64,000 nucleotides of DNA, taken from assembly GCF_905475395.1 (NCBI RefSeq), contig NC_058338.1, positions 931,001 through 995,000 of the forward strand, in the 5' to 3' direction. How positions within the stretch are numbered: the first letter of the stretch is position 1; every line of letters begins with the position of its first letter. Shown one piece after another: positions 21,214-32,799 of this stretch. A program made the translations under genes and the position numbers. Under the pieces are notes generated by a model that saw only the letters and a program-made list of their open reading frames with translations, did no database searches and was not told the origin of the DNA. The stretch comes from Chrysoperla carnea (taxonomy: Eukaryota > Arthropoda > Insecta > Neuroptera > Chrysopidae).

Positions 21214-23215
21214 TCAAAAGTTTTTCTTTTACTTTCGTTTGTCCTTTAAAAATCAACTTCAGTTGACTACATAAGGAAAACTTTTTTATTATAAGGTTTA
21301 CGAGAAAAAGTAATTCTTTATAAAAGTCTCTGCTTTTATAAAATTCTTGCGGGCTACTTTTCAAGGTCAAAATAAAATTTTCCATGTTTGTTCTCTTTAA
21401 TAATGTTAATTAATTTTCGTTTCAATGATAATTGTCACTTTTTTGTTTTTTTAAATTTTAATGAATGCCAACTGAACTGATTTTTATTTTAAAATAAAAG
21501 ACAAGTAATTATTTAAAAAAATTCATTTAATTAAAAGAAAGATTTAATTTTCTCAATTACCTCTGCTTATGTAACTGAATAATTTCGGGAGCTCCGTATC
21601 TTATATAGACAAAATTTCAAGAATTGACATTATGGACCTTATTCGGGGTAATTCAGAGCTATATTAAAATAACAAGTGAAAATAAACGATTAACTGAGTT
21701 AATTGTTGAAATACCCCACCACTATTTGTTTTGTTATTCCAGAATCTTTCACAAGACGATTAGTACAAGTAACCTGCAAATTTTCAATTGCCTATCTTTT
21801 ATAGTTTCAGAGAAAATGGACATCAAAGTTTCGTACTAACGTGCGCCCTCACTGGTAATCAGTGATTTTTTTGTACCTATATTGGAAACCTTTTTCCATT
21901 TTTGTATTACTATTATCTAGAAAACGATTATTTTTATTAAACAAAGTCATATTATTTTAGTAGCCAAGCCATGAGAGCTAATAAAAAACACTTGGGGGTT
22001 TTATTGAAGTAGGTACTTGGGGTAGTTAGAGCTAGCTACAGCTATACATACATGGTTACATACTAACATTATATTTAATATAATCCCTATTAATCCTTTA
22101 ATGTATAGTATGCCTGGAGAGGTAGATGTAACCTGTAGGCTGTAGACTCCTGTTGGATAGATATTATAATTGTACCTATATTCATATGGTTTTATTATAT
22201 CCATCCAAACAATACTCAACTCAAATGTTATTAAAAGTATTTATAATTTTCGGCAATATTGAACAATTCCAATTCGATCATCCTCGTCGACTTTCATATG
22301 TTTACAATTATAAAATCCTTAAATTGATAACAACAGGGAAACAAGTCAACTGCAAGAGGGGACTGATTTTGCACTGACTACTTAGGTGTTCAAATCGCTT
22401 ACAAATTCCGCTGGGAATTAGTTCCGAAAATAATTCAAACCCGTGAACAAAATCTACGATGAAAACGACATTGAATTCCGGAAGCCATGGATCGCGTCAA
22501 AAAAGACTCAACGCTTGAGAGTACAGACTGATTAAGTTGAAGTTTATTTCCGATATCAACACTCTGTTATTTTGGGACAAGGTTTTCTAAAGAGACGGTG
22601 ATGAAAATTGAAAATCAAAGAAAATATTTAAGACAGATTAATGGGTTTTAAGTCTGTAGTATCGAAATAGATCTCACATTTTATCCTAAACTTTAGTTCC
22701 CATACACTTTCTGATGCTCTAGTTCAAAAACCTCATTTGATACAAGATGAAGGTCACACCTGACTTCCAGAACATTACATTCAACTACCCATATTTATTC
22801 ATAATAACAATAATAATAATAATAACAACAGTCCATGATGGACCAAGGTGATGTCTACGATGTTACTACCACAGTACCAAGACCAACCATATCAGAATAT
22901 TATAATACTTAACATTTATTGCATTCAAAAAGAAGTTTCTTCTTCATGTTCGGATATTAAAACCACGCTTCACATCGTTCAAGTTCGTTTCACTTCGGGC
23001 ACGCGAATAGCCACGCTTAGTAGTCAGTCCTGTCTTCGTCGACCAGAAGAATGGTATTTATACGATTCACGTTCTGGTATCAAGTTTTCTGTTTTTATTC
23101 CGAAATCAGAAATTAAATATAGTTAACGTGTGCGTCTGAAACAAATTTTGATCGTGAAAGGACTTTCACGATGCTATTTGCATATTTTGTGCATTGATAA
23201 TTCTGAAAATTTAAA
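21214..23215. other. No gene seen; contains a small family A end and an AAT-type microsatellite
   Basis: 21672-21712 matches the family A terminus (AACAAGTGAAAATAAACGAT, GAGTTAATTGTTGAAAT). An (AAC/AAT)n run lies at about 22805-22830. A 92-codon ORF at 22848-23126 has no recognisable domain and a composition consistent with chance. Confidence 0.4.
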
Positions 23216-23219
23216 GTAT

Positions 23220-23580
23220 GAATTTAAGAAGTAAAATACTTGTTTTATTGCTTAAAGAATTAAATATTAAAGTTACTTTAACTCTATATTTTATGAATTA
23301 ATTGTAATATTAGTTTAAAAAAGACATACTTCTGATTTTGTAGTCAACCCAATATGTGCACACATTACCTACATTTGGCTTGATCATGATATTTATTATG
23401 ACATAACACAAAATTTCCTTGTTCTTACTAAACTATCTCTATTATCTTTAACTTCTTCTGATAACTCATAACATATTTTTTTTGAATGAAAAACATAAAA
23501 TTTGGTCAAAAAATATAGATTGACAGATTGTAAATTATTTTCAAAACGTGCGATAAGGAACATAGTTTCAAAAAACGTGT
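23220..23580 (+). mobile_element. Dispersed repeat family C, copy 2
   Basis: It shares AAAAAGACATACTTCTGATT, GTAGTCAACCCAATAT, ATTTATTATGACATAACA and CGTGCGATAAGGAACATAGT with the other copies. It also shares the upstream block around TTGTTTTATT to TTTTATGAATTAATTG with the 58.9-kb copy, showing that the element extends left of the 17.35-kb boundary. Confidence 0.65.
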
Positions 23581-24160
23581 TTTCAGAAAATTAATGACCT
23601 GGTTCCTAAAGTCCATATCCAACAACACTTGCTAGGTTGTATGTTTGTGTTACAATAAGCAATGTCGCTTCCCTTCGCTGGTAACAAGATTGCTTTAGCT
23701 TCTAGATTGATTTTGTTATAACAACAGTGAACAGCCTAAGCTGACGGTGCTGTAACAGCCATGAATGCTGAATGCTGAAGGCGGTACAGTTCACTTCTTA
23801 TTCTCATTCTTGCTTTTTTTTTTTCTTCTTACCTCTTGGTAGATATACAATTGACCACTTTAATCTCGTACAAACAATTCTAGAATTATAATAAACTAAG
23901 TTATATAAGGGGTGTCTCAAAAATGACGGTGATGATTTTTTGCTGACTTCGAGTTGAGACATAGTGACATAAATACCACGATACTCGAAATTGTGTAAAT
24001 TAAGAAATTTTATTCAAAAAATATAATTAAAAAATATAAAACATACTTACAATTCACTAAAAATCGATATTTCGATTGCAATGCAACAATCGTCAATAGC
24101 TAAATTTATTCATATAACACATTACAAACATTTATTACAAAGTTAAAAATAAATTTACAA
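23581..24160. other. No gene seen
   Basis: Contains a transposon-end-like word TAAGGGGTGTCTCAAAAATG near 23906. The words GCTGACTTCGAGTTGAGA and GTTGACTTCGAGTTGAGA recur here and near 26190, suggesting another old repeat. Confidence 0.35.
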
Positions 24161-24378
24161 GTGAAAACAAACAGTTGACTGAGTTAATTGTTGAAATACC
24201 ATGTATGGACAGTGTTGATTCTCGCGGGTAAACAGTGATGTTTACGAAAAAATGTTTGGAACAAAATTTGTTTATTTGTACATAAGAAATATTTTTGTTG
24301 TATCTCTAACGGATTACAAGATGGGTCATACGGAGCCAAGTTCCCAATGACCTATGTTGCTTATTTACGCAAAAAGTT
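24161..24378 (-). mobile_element. Family A copy A3, internally deleted
   Basis: It begins ACAAGTGAAAACAAACAGTT like copy A2, then jumps after GACAGTGTTGATT to GGGTAAACAGTGATGTTTAC, skipping the stretch that holds TGACGTCACG in A2. It continues through CTCTAACGG and GACCTATGTTGC. The other end is missing. Confidence 0.75.
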
Positions 24379-25228
24379 AGGTATGTTTTAAATCGAGTAC
24401 GAGCAAAAAACTCATAATTCGAGGTCTGACGAGTTAAAATTCATTTAAGATCAAAATACTACGAAAAAGGTTGATAGAAACAGGACACGCCATACTAAAA
24501 TGTATCTACCTAATTTGATCACCTAAAGAATATAATTCTATGGTCTATATATATATTTTTATGATTCAAACATAAAATGCATTTATTATGATTATAACTA
24601 GCTAACATTCAAAGACGAATCGTTGCAACGAAAACAAAAAAAAAGATAAGTTATTTTTTTTAAAAACCATTCTTATTACTTCGCCGATCCGATCATCTCG
24701 ATGCGGTCATCTTTGTTACTCTTCCAAAGAAAAACCAACAAAACGAAGTAGGCATATCACAACGGCTTTATAATAATAACAATCATAAAACCGGTTCTAT
24801 CATTATGTTACCAGCGCAGACCTTCTCCTTCAGTGTTAGTCGGTTCAGTAAATTGTGTGTATAGTTACAAATTCTCCGATGATGTTTTTATTTTTTTTCT
24901 TTTATTTCTTATAATAGGTTTTGGGCCAGACAGGTTTTTCCAAACAGTAAATTTGAAAGTTTTTGTAATTTTTAAATTTTTATAGCCTAGGAAGTTTTCA
25001 GAGAGATTCATAGCCCGCCAGCACTTGCGTCAACCGTACGGTAATCTTTAGTTTTGTGATGAGCCCAATTATTTACAATTATTTACAACTAGCTGAATAC
25101 AGAGAATTACAAAATTATTCCTTTTTTGTATCCAATTATTCCATCTGGCAGTCCTGGAGCAAGCCCCTAAATCACCAACCAAACCAATGTTTATGAAAAA
25201 TAATGTGATTGGCAAATTCCATCTATGA
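24379..25228. other. No gene seen
   Basis: AT-rich sequence upstream of the LINE fragment. Contains an (AT)n run near 24548 and no supported exon. Confidence 0.35.
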
Positions 25229-25557
25229 GGTATGGGTATGGAAGTTTGCGGACCATGCTCTAGCATCGCCAAATAGACCCTTGCATTCTATCCCCGCTAC
25301 GCTTTTCAGTGGCTATTATAAACCAACTGATGTACTGAAACCCGGGATTTGCCTAGCGCTGAGTTTCTTAATTTCTTCTGGTTCGACTATAGCCGAACCA
25401 AACCATTTCCTTCGCTGCTGTATGAGCGCCGGGCAGTAACAGAGAAAGTGGATCGATGTTTCTTCTGAATTTTCTCCGCATCTGTCACACGCGGAAAATA
25501 GTCTTTTCCAATCTGATGTTGGAACTTGTTCAGGCTATCATGCTCTGTGAGTAACTA
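25229..25557 (-). pseudogene. Non-LTR retrotransposon 3' fragment, copy 1 of 3 (frameshifted)
   Basis: The reverse strand matches the LINE C-terminus at 34654-35160, including the Cys/His motif region, the stop, the 3'UTR with GCGTAGCGGGGATAGA and the CCATACCCATACC tail. It is broken by a small deletion after GGAAAA, which shifts the frame before the Cys motif, and by a deletion in the 3'UTR. It starts near the ACTCACAG word, so it is strongly 5'-truncated. Confidence 0.85.
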
Positions 25558-25579
25558 AAATCGACCTTATGGTATAATT

Positions 25580-25985
25580 TTTGCCGATATTGTTGAAACT
25601 AAGCATCGAATCGTCAAATGAACACGATTTTCGTATTTTTCAGGTTGAAATTACTCTAGAAAATGATTTTTATCCAAATCGGAGCCAATCTGTTGACTCG
25701 ACTTTTTTAATTTTCTGAGGCCGACCCCCCCCCCCCTTTGAAAAAATTCGAAAAATCGAAAGTAATTTTATGTCTCCAATTTCGCCCGAACTTTGTATAA
25801 AAGGTAATTTTGAGCCAAAAAACTCCACGATGACTCTAATATCAGCTCTGTTTAGTTTTTTTTCTAAACCATCCCTGAACTATAGCGAACAAAACGAAAA
25901 AAATTTTTGAAAATCGGTCCAGCCGTTTTTGAGTTTTAGCGAGACTAACGCACAGCAATTTATTTTTATATATACAGATTATATT
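25580..25985 (+). mobile_element. Transposon-derived sequence with a LINE-like 3' end
   Basis: The stretch TTTTGAGTTTTAGCGAGACT then AACGCACAGCAATTTATTTT ending TATATATACAGATT resembles 3' ends of insect LINEs and their SINE partners (recalled pattern, not searched). A 14-base C run at about 25723-25736 precedes it. Confidence 0.45.
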
Positions 25986-26070
25986 TATGATGAGAGTGAA
26001 GTCGTTTGCTTCGTTCTTATCCAAGCGACGACAATGTGATCAATTTACAGCCCTATTATTCATTATTGAT

Positions 26071-26160
26071 CAGGCTGCCGCTGCCTGGGTTCGAACCCGC
26101 AACCTTCGTGTAAGTAGTTACACGAAGGTAAAGGTGATGGCGGCTTTAATTGCTCGGGCA
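26071..26160 (-). mobile_element. tRNA-derived SINE-like element with an extended perfect stem
   Basis: The reverse strand has a degenerate box A (TGCCCGAGCAATTAAAGCCG), a perfect 12-bp stem with 4-base loop (ACCTTCGTGTAA / TTACACGAAGGT, 26101-26128) and a consensus box B (GCGGGTTCGAACCCAGG), then CAGCGGCA. It shares its tail with the 15.8-kb element. The ends do not form an acceptor stem, so it is not called a tRNA gene. Confidence 0.55.
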
Positions 26161-26171
26161 CTTATTAGGTT

Positions 26172-28800
26172 AATATAATAATCGATTTCTGTTGACTTCG
26201 AGTTGAGATGTCTCTATAGCCATTCTGGCTCTTGCCCTATAACATATTTATTTTATATGTATTTCTTTGGGATTTAAGATTCTAAATAATAAGAGTTGTG
26301 ACCTCAAACGACTTTAAGAATATTATTTTTCTTAAGAATAAGATCAACATTGGATGAAATCGTTTTATTTCAGTAAGTACGATCATGGTGTCTAAGTGAT
26401 TTCTTCTAAGTTTTCCTAGATCCAAGAGCAGGATGTACATGGCTGTGAAGAGTTTTTTGTTTCTGAAGAGTATCTGATAAAATTCCAAGATCTTGATGGC
26501 ACATAAAAACTTTTTTGTTCAAATTTTTCTTGAATTTTTTTTATAAATGTAACTGTTGATATAGCCCTACGTTTCCTACCTCAAAGCGTGGCTAGCCGTG
26601 GACTAGTTGTCAAAAAATTTAAACCTAAAAAATAAGTCCAAATTCGTAGAAAACTCACATGTTTTCGTATAAAATCAGGTCGTTATTCATTCATTCAATC
26701 ATTAAAGAAAGTCGATCCGCCAATAAATCATCTAATTCTGAATAGCTAGTAAAAACTAATCTATTTTTAATTTTGATACCAAGAGCCGTGATAGCTCTGC
26801 CTTAAATGCAATAAAACCAACTTTTTTTTTTAGATGAATAATATTTTATATGCTGTCATTAAATTAATGTTTTTCTAAAGAATTTTATTCGATGCAGATG
26901 ATTTGCAGATGTTATTGTGACATAAAAAAAAACCTTTACAATCTTCGTATAATTTAATTAAATCGCGCAAATTTGATTACCTAGTTCAATTAAATCGCTT
27001 TTCACTTCTAAATAAATAGCTTTGTGGATTTTTATCGCCGTATAGAATTTATAACGTAGTGTGACGACTATTTCTTGGGTGGTTTAAACAATCCTCTTAG
27101 CTTATTAGTGACAGCATTATACCTCACATTAAAGAACTAATTTTGTAAGGAAACATGGTAATTTTGTTATGTGATCAAAAAAACAGCGATCGAAAATTTT
27201 TATAGCAAGTGTATCTTGCTCCAAGAATGTATTTACCGTTGGGATTAATTCGATTTCAGTGTAATCTTGTTATTAATTTTAAATTATAATTTTTATTACC
27301 TTTGTAAAGGGTTTGTCACGATAGCAGGCAGAAAACTGTACGATTTTAAGAACCACTGCAAAATAAAAATAATGAAATAAAATTTAGACGGATCTGACGC
27401 GATTTTTTCTTGTGAGTTTACCTTTGAAATAAGAATGGTCGAATTAGGAGTGGATAACCAACCTGCTAGTTGGTTGGCCTAGTACAGTTCCCCCACCCCC
27501 TCAGGTAAACACACAAGGAAAAGTCGCAAAACATCTGAAAATGGTTTTTTTTTTACATATACCTAGTTTTGTTAGCATAGTAAGCGTTTTCTATAGCAAA
27601 AACGCGATCTAAAAATATTCAAAAATGTCTTCTAAATAGAAAAGTTTCCTATCCTTTCTAACAGTTGACAGAGACGGTCAATGGCTCTATAATATTTTTT
27701 ACAACTTTGGGTCTTTAGCTCATGCCATTTACCTTAAAATGGTAAGAAATCAATGCGAAAAAATTGATGGATTATTGTTTTACAGCACTTTTAAAATCGC
27801 ACACTGCTTTTCCTCACGTATTTAATAATTCATCAATAAATTGATATTCTATAAAAATCAATATCGAATTATTTTATTGTCGCCACGCTTTACTGATCAC
27901 ATCTCTTCTCAAGACTTCAAACTGTTTTTATACCATAAATTTTAATATAAAAAAAAAATGTTTAAAACCACAATTCAGTTAATAATCATAAATATTTTCA
28001 AATTATTTAGTTACTAATAATATTTTTATTTTATTAAACCACTAAACCAAAAAAATAAATAAATTTTATCTTGTTAAGAAATTTTGGATGTGTGATCCAG
28101 AAACAAGCAAGGAATGACATGGAATAATGGACACGCTTTAGTTATAAAACTTATCTAAAATCCACAATTTTATATAGTCTAATTTGAAGTTACTGATTCA
28201 TTGACACACTGATACACATTCTAAGGCACTTCTAGATTTGCTAGAAAGCGGTTTTCGGCAATCGACGTGAAATTGCTTGAAAACCACGAGAAAAATGATG
28301 CCTTCTCATCAAACTCTGTAACTTTCATTTAAATTATGAGACTTTTTCTCTCTGATACTATTTTAGTCGATATTTCGTTTCAAATCTTCAAAGAGAAATT
28401 ATATCTACAATATTTCTGTGACGCTCTGTAAAAATTTTTCGAAATAATAAAAATTTTTTTAAACATACAAAAAATTTATAACCAAATAAACCACAATTGT
28501 GTTTGAAAAAATCATTTATCTAGGATTGGTCAACTAATCATATTACCCAAAATTTTTTATTACAAGTGGCCTTAACTGAGTTGAAATATTGATGGCCTTA
28601 ACTGAGAATAAAATGACTCAACCTGTATTTTATATCAGAATGTAGTTCACTGTTAAACATTTTATATTTATGGAGCAATAATCATATTTTGCACAAAATT
28701 GAGTCAATTTTTTAAAAGGATTTATCTCGATATCTTGAATTGATGAGTATAGTCTAGTCTACACACTTAGCTACAGACGTAGACCGTATGATTGTGACAA
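26172..28800. other. No gene seen (2.6 kb)
   Basis: AT-rich sequence with only short, low-complexity ORFs. No repeat boundaries or splice-consistent exons could be supported. Confidence 0.35.
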
Positions 28801-28806
28801 GTTAAA

Positions 28807-29232
28807 CAATTTGGACAAATTTTATATCGGAGTTAGTTTTCCAGCTAGCGACAAAAATCGATACAAGATATCATTTTTCTCAGAAACTGCTAGCCCAACC
28901 GCCAAATGATTTCTATTTTTTAATTTTTTGGGCCAAAATCATCTTGTAACGACAGAGTTCTATCAAATTTCGAAGAAAATATTTTTGTGTGAATCGATTT
29001 TTTCAAAGGGATACATACTCAGAAGAAAATTGCAAAAAAAAAAACCTAGAAAAATATTTTGTTCCCGATTTGGATGAATAAGGTTGACGGTACTTTTGAC
29101 CCAAAATATTTAAAAATCGAAATCATTTGGCGATTGGGTGAACAGTTTCTGAGAAAAATGATATCTTCAATTGATTTTTGTCGCTAGCTAGAAAACTAAC
29201 TTATTTATCCTATAAAAAATTTATCCAAATTG
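28807..29232. mobile_element. Foldback element with arms of about 130 bp
   Basis: The left arm 28807-28938 (CAATTTGGACAAATTTTATA, then GTTAGTTTTCCAGCTAGCGA, ATATCATTTTTCTCAGAAAC, GCCAAATGATTTC, GGGCCAAAA) is inverted at 29094-29232. Divergence is about 10-15%. The 155-bp centre has no ORF. Probably a non-autonomous DNA element. Confidence 0.8.
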
Positions 29233-29242
29233 GAAACGAAAA

Positions 29243-30536
29243 GTTTAATAGACTTTTTGCAATTTTTGCCAAGTTTCACGAATTTCGAGAAACAAAAAAA
29301 AAGTGGGAAGTTAATAATTATCCAGAAACCAAGATATCTTAAAAACAACTTTTTCGTGACTTTGCCAGCGCTTTAACCATGATAATATTTAAACTAAATT
29401 CATAAAATGTAAAATAATGGGTAAAAAAAAGTGTTATAAAGTTTCGAGATCTCTTTACTTGTGTCGAATATTATGCGGTTATTTGGTTTGGTTTGGTTAC
29501 TGTGTTGAATTGTTTCTTCGACTTTTATCCATCCATTCTCTAGAATGTTGAATGACATAATAAAGTTTAGCTAGAAACTATTTCACGAACGTTTCTATCA
29601 CATATTAATTTACGACATAGATTTAGAATTTAGTTTATAGTTCTAGAATTTTTATAGCTCAATTTATCACAAAATACTTACACAATTCATTCATATTTAA
29701 CAAAATTTTAAATGTGAATATATAAAATTCCTGATAGATAATGTGTGCGCAGCTTCACACGAAAACATTTTAAAAACAATGATTTTTATACTCGGTATAC
29801 AAGGTGTTAACTAAGTTAAAGTGGTTTGTTTTTCTATCAAGACCATTTTTGTTCAAATTGAATGAAGGAAGGACACCCTATATGTGTCAATACTTTTTTG
29901 AGTGAGATTTTGGCTCAGAAAATGTAAAAATGCGGTTTAATTGATGTTTAGGCACGTTGGCATCTCATATAAAACCGTACGTTAAGTTGTAAGACTCTAA
30001 ACTTATATTTCGTAGAATAAAAAAATACAAGATAGCTACTTTTTGGTTGTAAATTTCTGGTTGTCAATCATTTGTTTCGCTCGTGTACGATGATGGATGG
30101 TTCGTAGCTTCGTTAAAAACTTTTATATCGAAAAAAAAGAAGTATTGACTTCATATCATTTTATAGAGATTGAACATTGAAAGCTATATAAAGCTACTAA
30201 ACGTCTCAAAGCTTACGGAAGCATAGAACACACATGCATCGTTATATGTTACGATTATATGTTTTAGTATATCAAGGTACAAGGTCATACAGAAATTACA
30301 TCTTTAACAACTTACAGAGTTAATTGCTTTTAATTCTTGCACCATGCGCATTTGATGCGTTACTAAAGAACGGATCAAAAATTGAAAGACTCGAATATAA
30401 CAGCTTTTTAAAAAACTAAAAAATTTCTCTCTCAGAGAGGTTTGAAAATTTTTATAAGTTATGCATATTTATTTCGAATGAAGTACAAGAAGTAAGACAT
30501 TTGATATCTTGCAATTTTACACATTAGCAAATACTA
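29243..30536. other. No gene seen
   Basis: AT-rich filler. ACACCCTATATGTG near 29871 and ACAAGGTGTTAACTAAG near 29800 resemble element termini but could not be paired. Confidence 0.35.
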
Positions 30537-30800
30537 CTCGGCTATACTACATACTCTGTGTGTCTGTCTGAGGCATCGTAGCTCCTAAACGGATGAAGCG
30601 ATTTGGTTTTTTTTTGTTTCGTTTAAATGGTATTTTAATGGGGAGTGTTTTTTGCTATGTTTCAAGTGTGAGCTTAGGGTAACGTACCCGGAACAACAAC
30701 AAAATGAGCGATGATCTTTAAAATCGGATCAGTTTGGAGAAGGCTCTAAGAAAAAGAGTAATTTGAGGGAAAAATTTATTTGGGGTTTTTTAAATTTTGT
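30537..30800 (+). mobile_element. Dispersed repeat family B copy
   Basis: Contains GTGTGTCTGTCTGAGGCATC, CTCCTAAACGGATGAAGCGA, TTTTTGTTTCGTTTAAATGG, GGGGAGTGTTTT and CAAGTGTGAGCTTAGGGTAA. These match the order seen at 4750-4850 and 18080-18140. Confidence 0.65.
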
Positions 30801-30987
30801 AACTTTCACTTGTTATGTGACTTGTTATGAAATTCTGAACAAATGGTCATTTTTCTAGTGGCTGATCACGTATTGTTAACTCCTGTTACATCCTGTAAAA
30901 AGTAATATGTTTAAAGCCATTATACATAAATAGTAACACCGTTTCGTAGCTCAAACAGTGTGTGGTGTGTTAACAATGTTAACACAT

Positions 30988-31018
30988 TGACTAGCACTAG
31001 CACTAGCACTAGCACTAG
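30988..31018. repeat. (CTAGCA)n microsatellite
   Basis: Four to five units of a hexanucleotide containing the CTAG palindrome. Confidence 0.9.
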
Positions 31019-31475
31019 GTGGTTGGCAGGTAATGTGTAATTTATCAGCTGACAATGTGTTCCCATATAATATGTTCGTTTTACTTTTATTCAAACTTAT
31101 TATTACATGCTACGAACTACGAACTACAGATTGAATGTTGTTTACCACAAAATTTCTATAAGGTGCCTCTAAAATAAATCTTGCAAGATTAAATTTTCAT
31201 CGAAAATTCGTAGAGTCAGAGATTGAAAATATAACACATTTTTCTTATAATCGAATATTATTGCATTTTTAGTTTTTCAAGAATTTTTCTTTCGAAAATT
31301 AAGCGCGTCTATAGAGATAGTAATAGTATGAGAATGTAGCACTTTTGATGTGCTATTTATGATATTTTTTTCGAAAAAAACGGGCCTATATCCCCTTGGT
31401 CGAAGCATGACTCAATGTCTACTAAATATCAGAAAATCAAATTTCTTGATTAACTTGTGTATGTTTTTTATTAAC

Positions 31476-31797
31476 TATACCATGTGTGTTTGTACCATCT
31501 AGGCATATACATATCTGTAGTATGACAGAATACATTCGTTTAGTAATGCATCTAAGCGAGAGGTATTATATACATGTGTTGTAAGACTACAGATACGATA
31601 CGATGGATCTTCTGTTGTATACATGCAGAGAGTGGGAGTTTTGTTGCATACATACTAAAAAACTCCCACTCTCCAAGCGTCTTCCAACTAATGTCCAATA
31701 CATGTATATAATACCTCTCGCTTAAATGCATTACTAAACGTATTCTGTCATACTTCAGATATGTATATGCCTAGATGGTACAAACACACATGGTATA
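31476..31797. mobile_element. Foldback element with a second hairpin nested inside
   Basis: The ends TATACCATGTGTGTTTGTAC and their inverse bound a 322-bp element. The outer arms (about 31476-31576 and 31699-31797) are inverted copies with few differences. Inside, GAGAGTGGGAGTTTT (31628-31642) and AAAACTCCCACTCTC (31659-31673) form a separate perfect 15-bp stem. There is no ORF. Confidence 0.85.
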
Positions 31798-32361
31798 TTT
31801 TTTTTAATAGAAATTTTTCATATAAATTTTTTTTTCGAGTATGTCGGTATTTTTTTCAATAACTATAAATATTTATGGTTTTAAGACCTTATTACTTTGT
31901 GATTATTTGTTGTACCTATTACAAAAGACTAACTTGTTAACTTACTTAATTATAAGTAGGCTTAAGTTGTTTAAATGGTTTTATATCAATAAATCTTAAG
32001 TAATGTTGAATACTTAAAATTCATGTTAATTTAGATTACAGATCAGATTAGACCAGATTAGATGAGATCAAATCTTATTTTTAACTGACGAAAAAAGAGG
32101 AGGATCTCAATTCCACTGTATTTATTTGGGTGATTCTTTTTTAGACCCGTAACCAAATTGTGATAAAAAATTAGATCTATTAAGACAACACAATAACTTT
32201 GGGCATAAAAAATCAAAGATTACTTTTATCAATATCTGTCTATAAAATTTAGCACCCCACGCTTTTTTTTTGAATTTACAGTTCACTTTTACTTCAGCTA
32301 GTTACAAAGGCATGGTTTTTTTTTTCATTTTTTTAAACTATTATTTATTTTATTTTCGTGT

Positions 32362-32787
32362 TTAAACTTTCTCAAAAATATTATAGTCTTGTGAGAGATC
32401 TTCTTCGTTTACTTGGCGCAATATTTGCTTTGATTCTTCTGTCGTGGAACTGGAGTTGGTCAGGTTGGTGCTATTGGAGGTACTGCTAGTGCTGCTGACG
32501 GTAACACTGCTGGGAGTAGTAGTAAGTTTCCTTTTATGATCAATATGGTTCGAGGTATCAATTTTACTTCCAGGTTCACTTTTGATGACGGTTGATTTCG
32601 GATGATATTCTGAATCACCTATCAGATTAATCATAATATGTTTGACAAAATCGATACCCAAATAAATGAAAAATATCATTGCTAATATGAAACATATCAA
32701 ATGAAATCCAATACTTAGTGATCGTTTTTTAAATAATCGTGAACTTATTGATCTTCTTCCAGTCGTTTGGGGAGATTCCGGTGGCAT
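32362..32787 (-). CDS. Unrecognised single-pass membrane protein, 141 residues
   Basis: An open frame from the ATG at 32787 (an in-frame GTG four codons earlier is not needed). The N-terminus is basic and Ser-rich (RRSISSRLFKKRSLS). It is followed by one clear transmembrane helix at about residues 26-48 (ICFILAMIFFIYLGI), then a Ser/Thr-rich region (about 75-120) with possible N-glycosylation sites NST, NLT and NSS, and an acidic tail ending NIFEKV. Several overlapping AATAAA signals occur just after the stop (RC of 32341-32356). The amino-acid bias and poly(A) signals favour a real gene over a chance ORF. It could also be the last exon of a larger gene. No known family was recognised, and an N-in or N-out orientation cannot be decided, although the positive-inside rule favours a cytosolic N-terminus. 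Confidence 0.6.
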   Translation of the reverse strand: MPPESPQTTGRRSISSRLFKKRSLSIGFHLICFILAMIFFIYLGIDFVKHIMINLIGDSEYHPKSTVIKSEPGSKIDTSNHIDHKRKLTTTPSSVTVSSTSSTSNSTNLTNSSSTTEESKQILRQVNEEDLSQDYNIFEKV

Positions 32788-32799
32788 TTTCTTTCCCAC

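Noticed and set aside
22848-23126. 92-codon ORF with a less AT-driven composition
   Set aside because: No domain, splice signal or poly(A) context supports it. It could be an old repeat, but no second copy was found.
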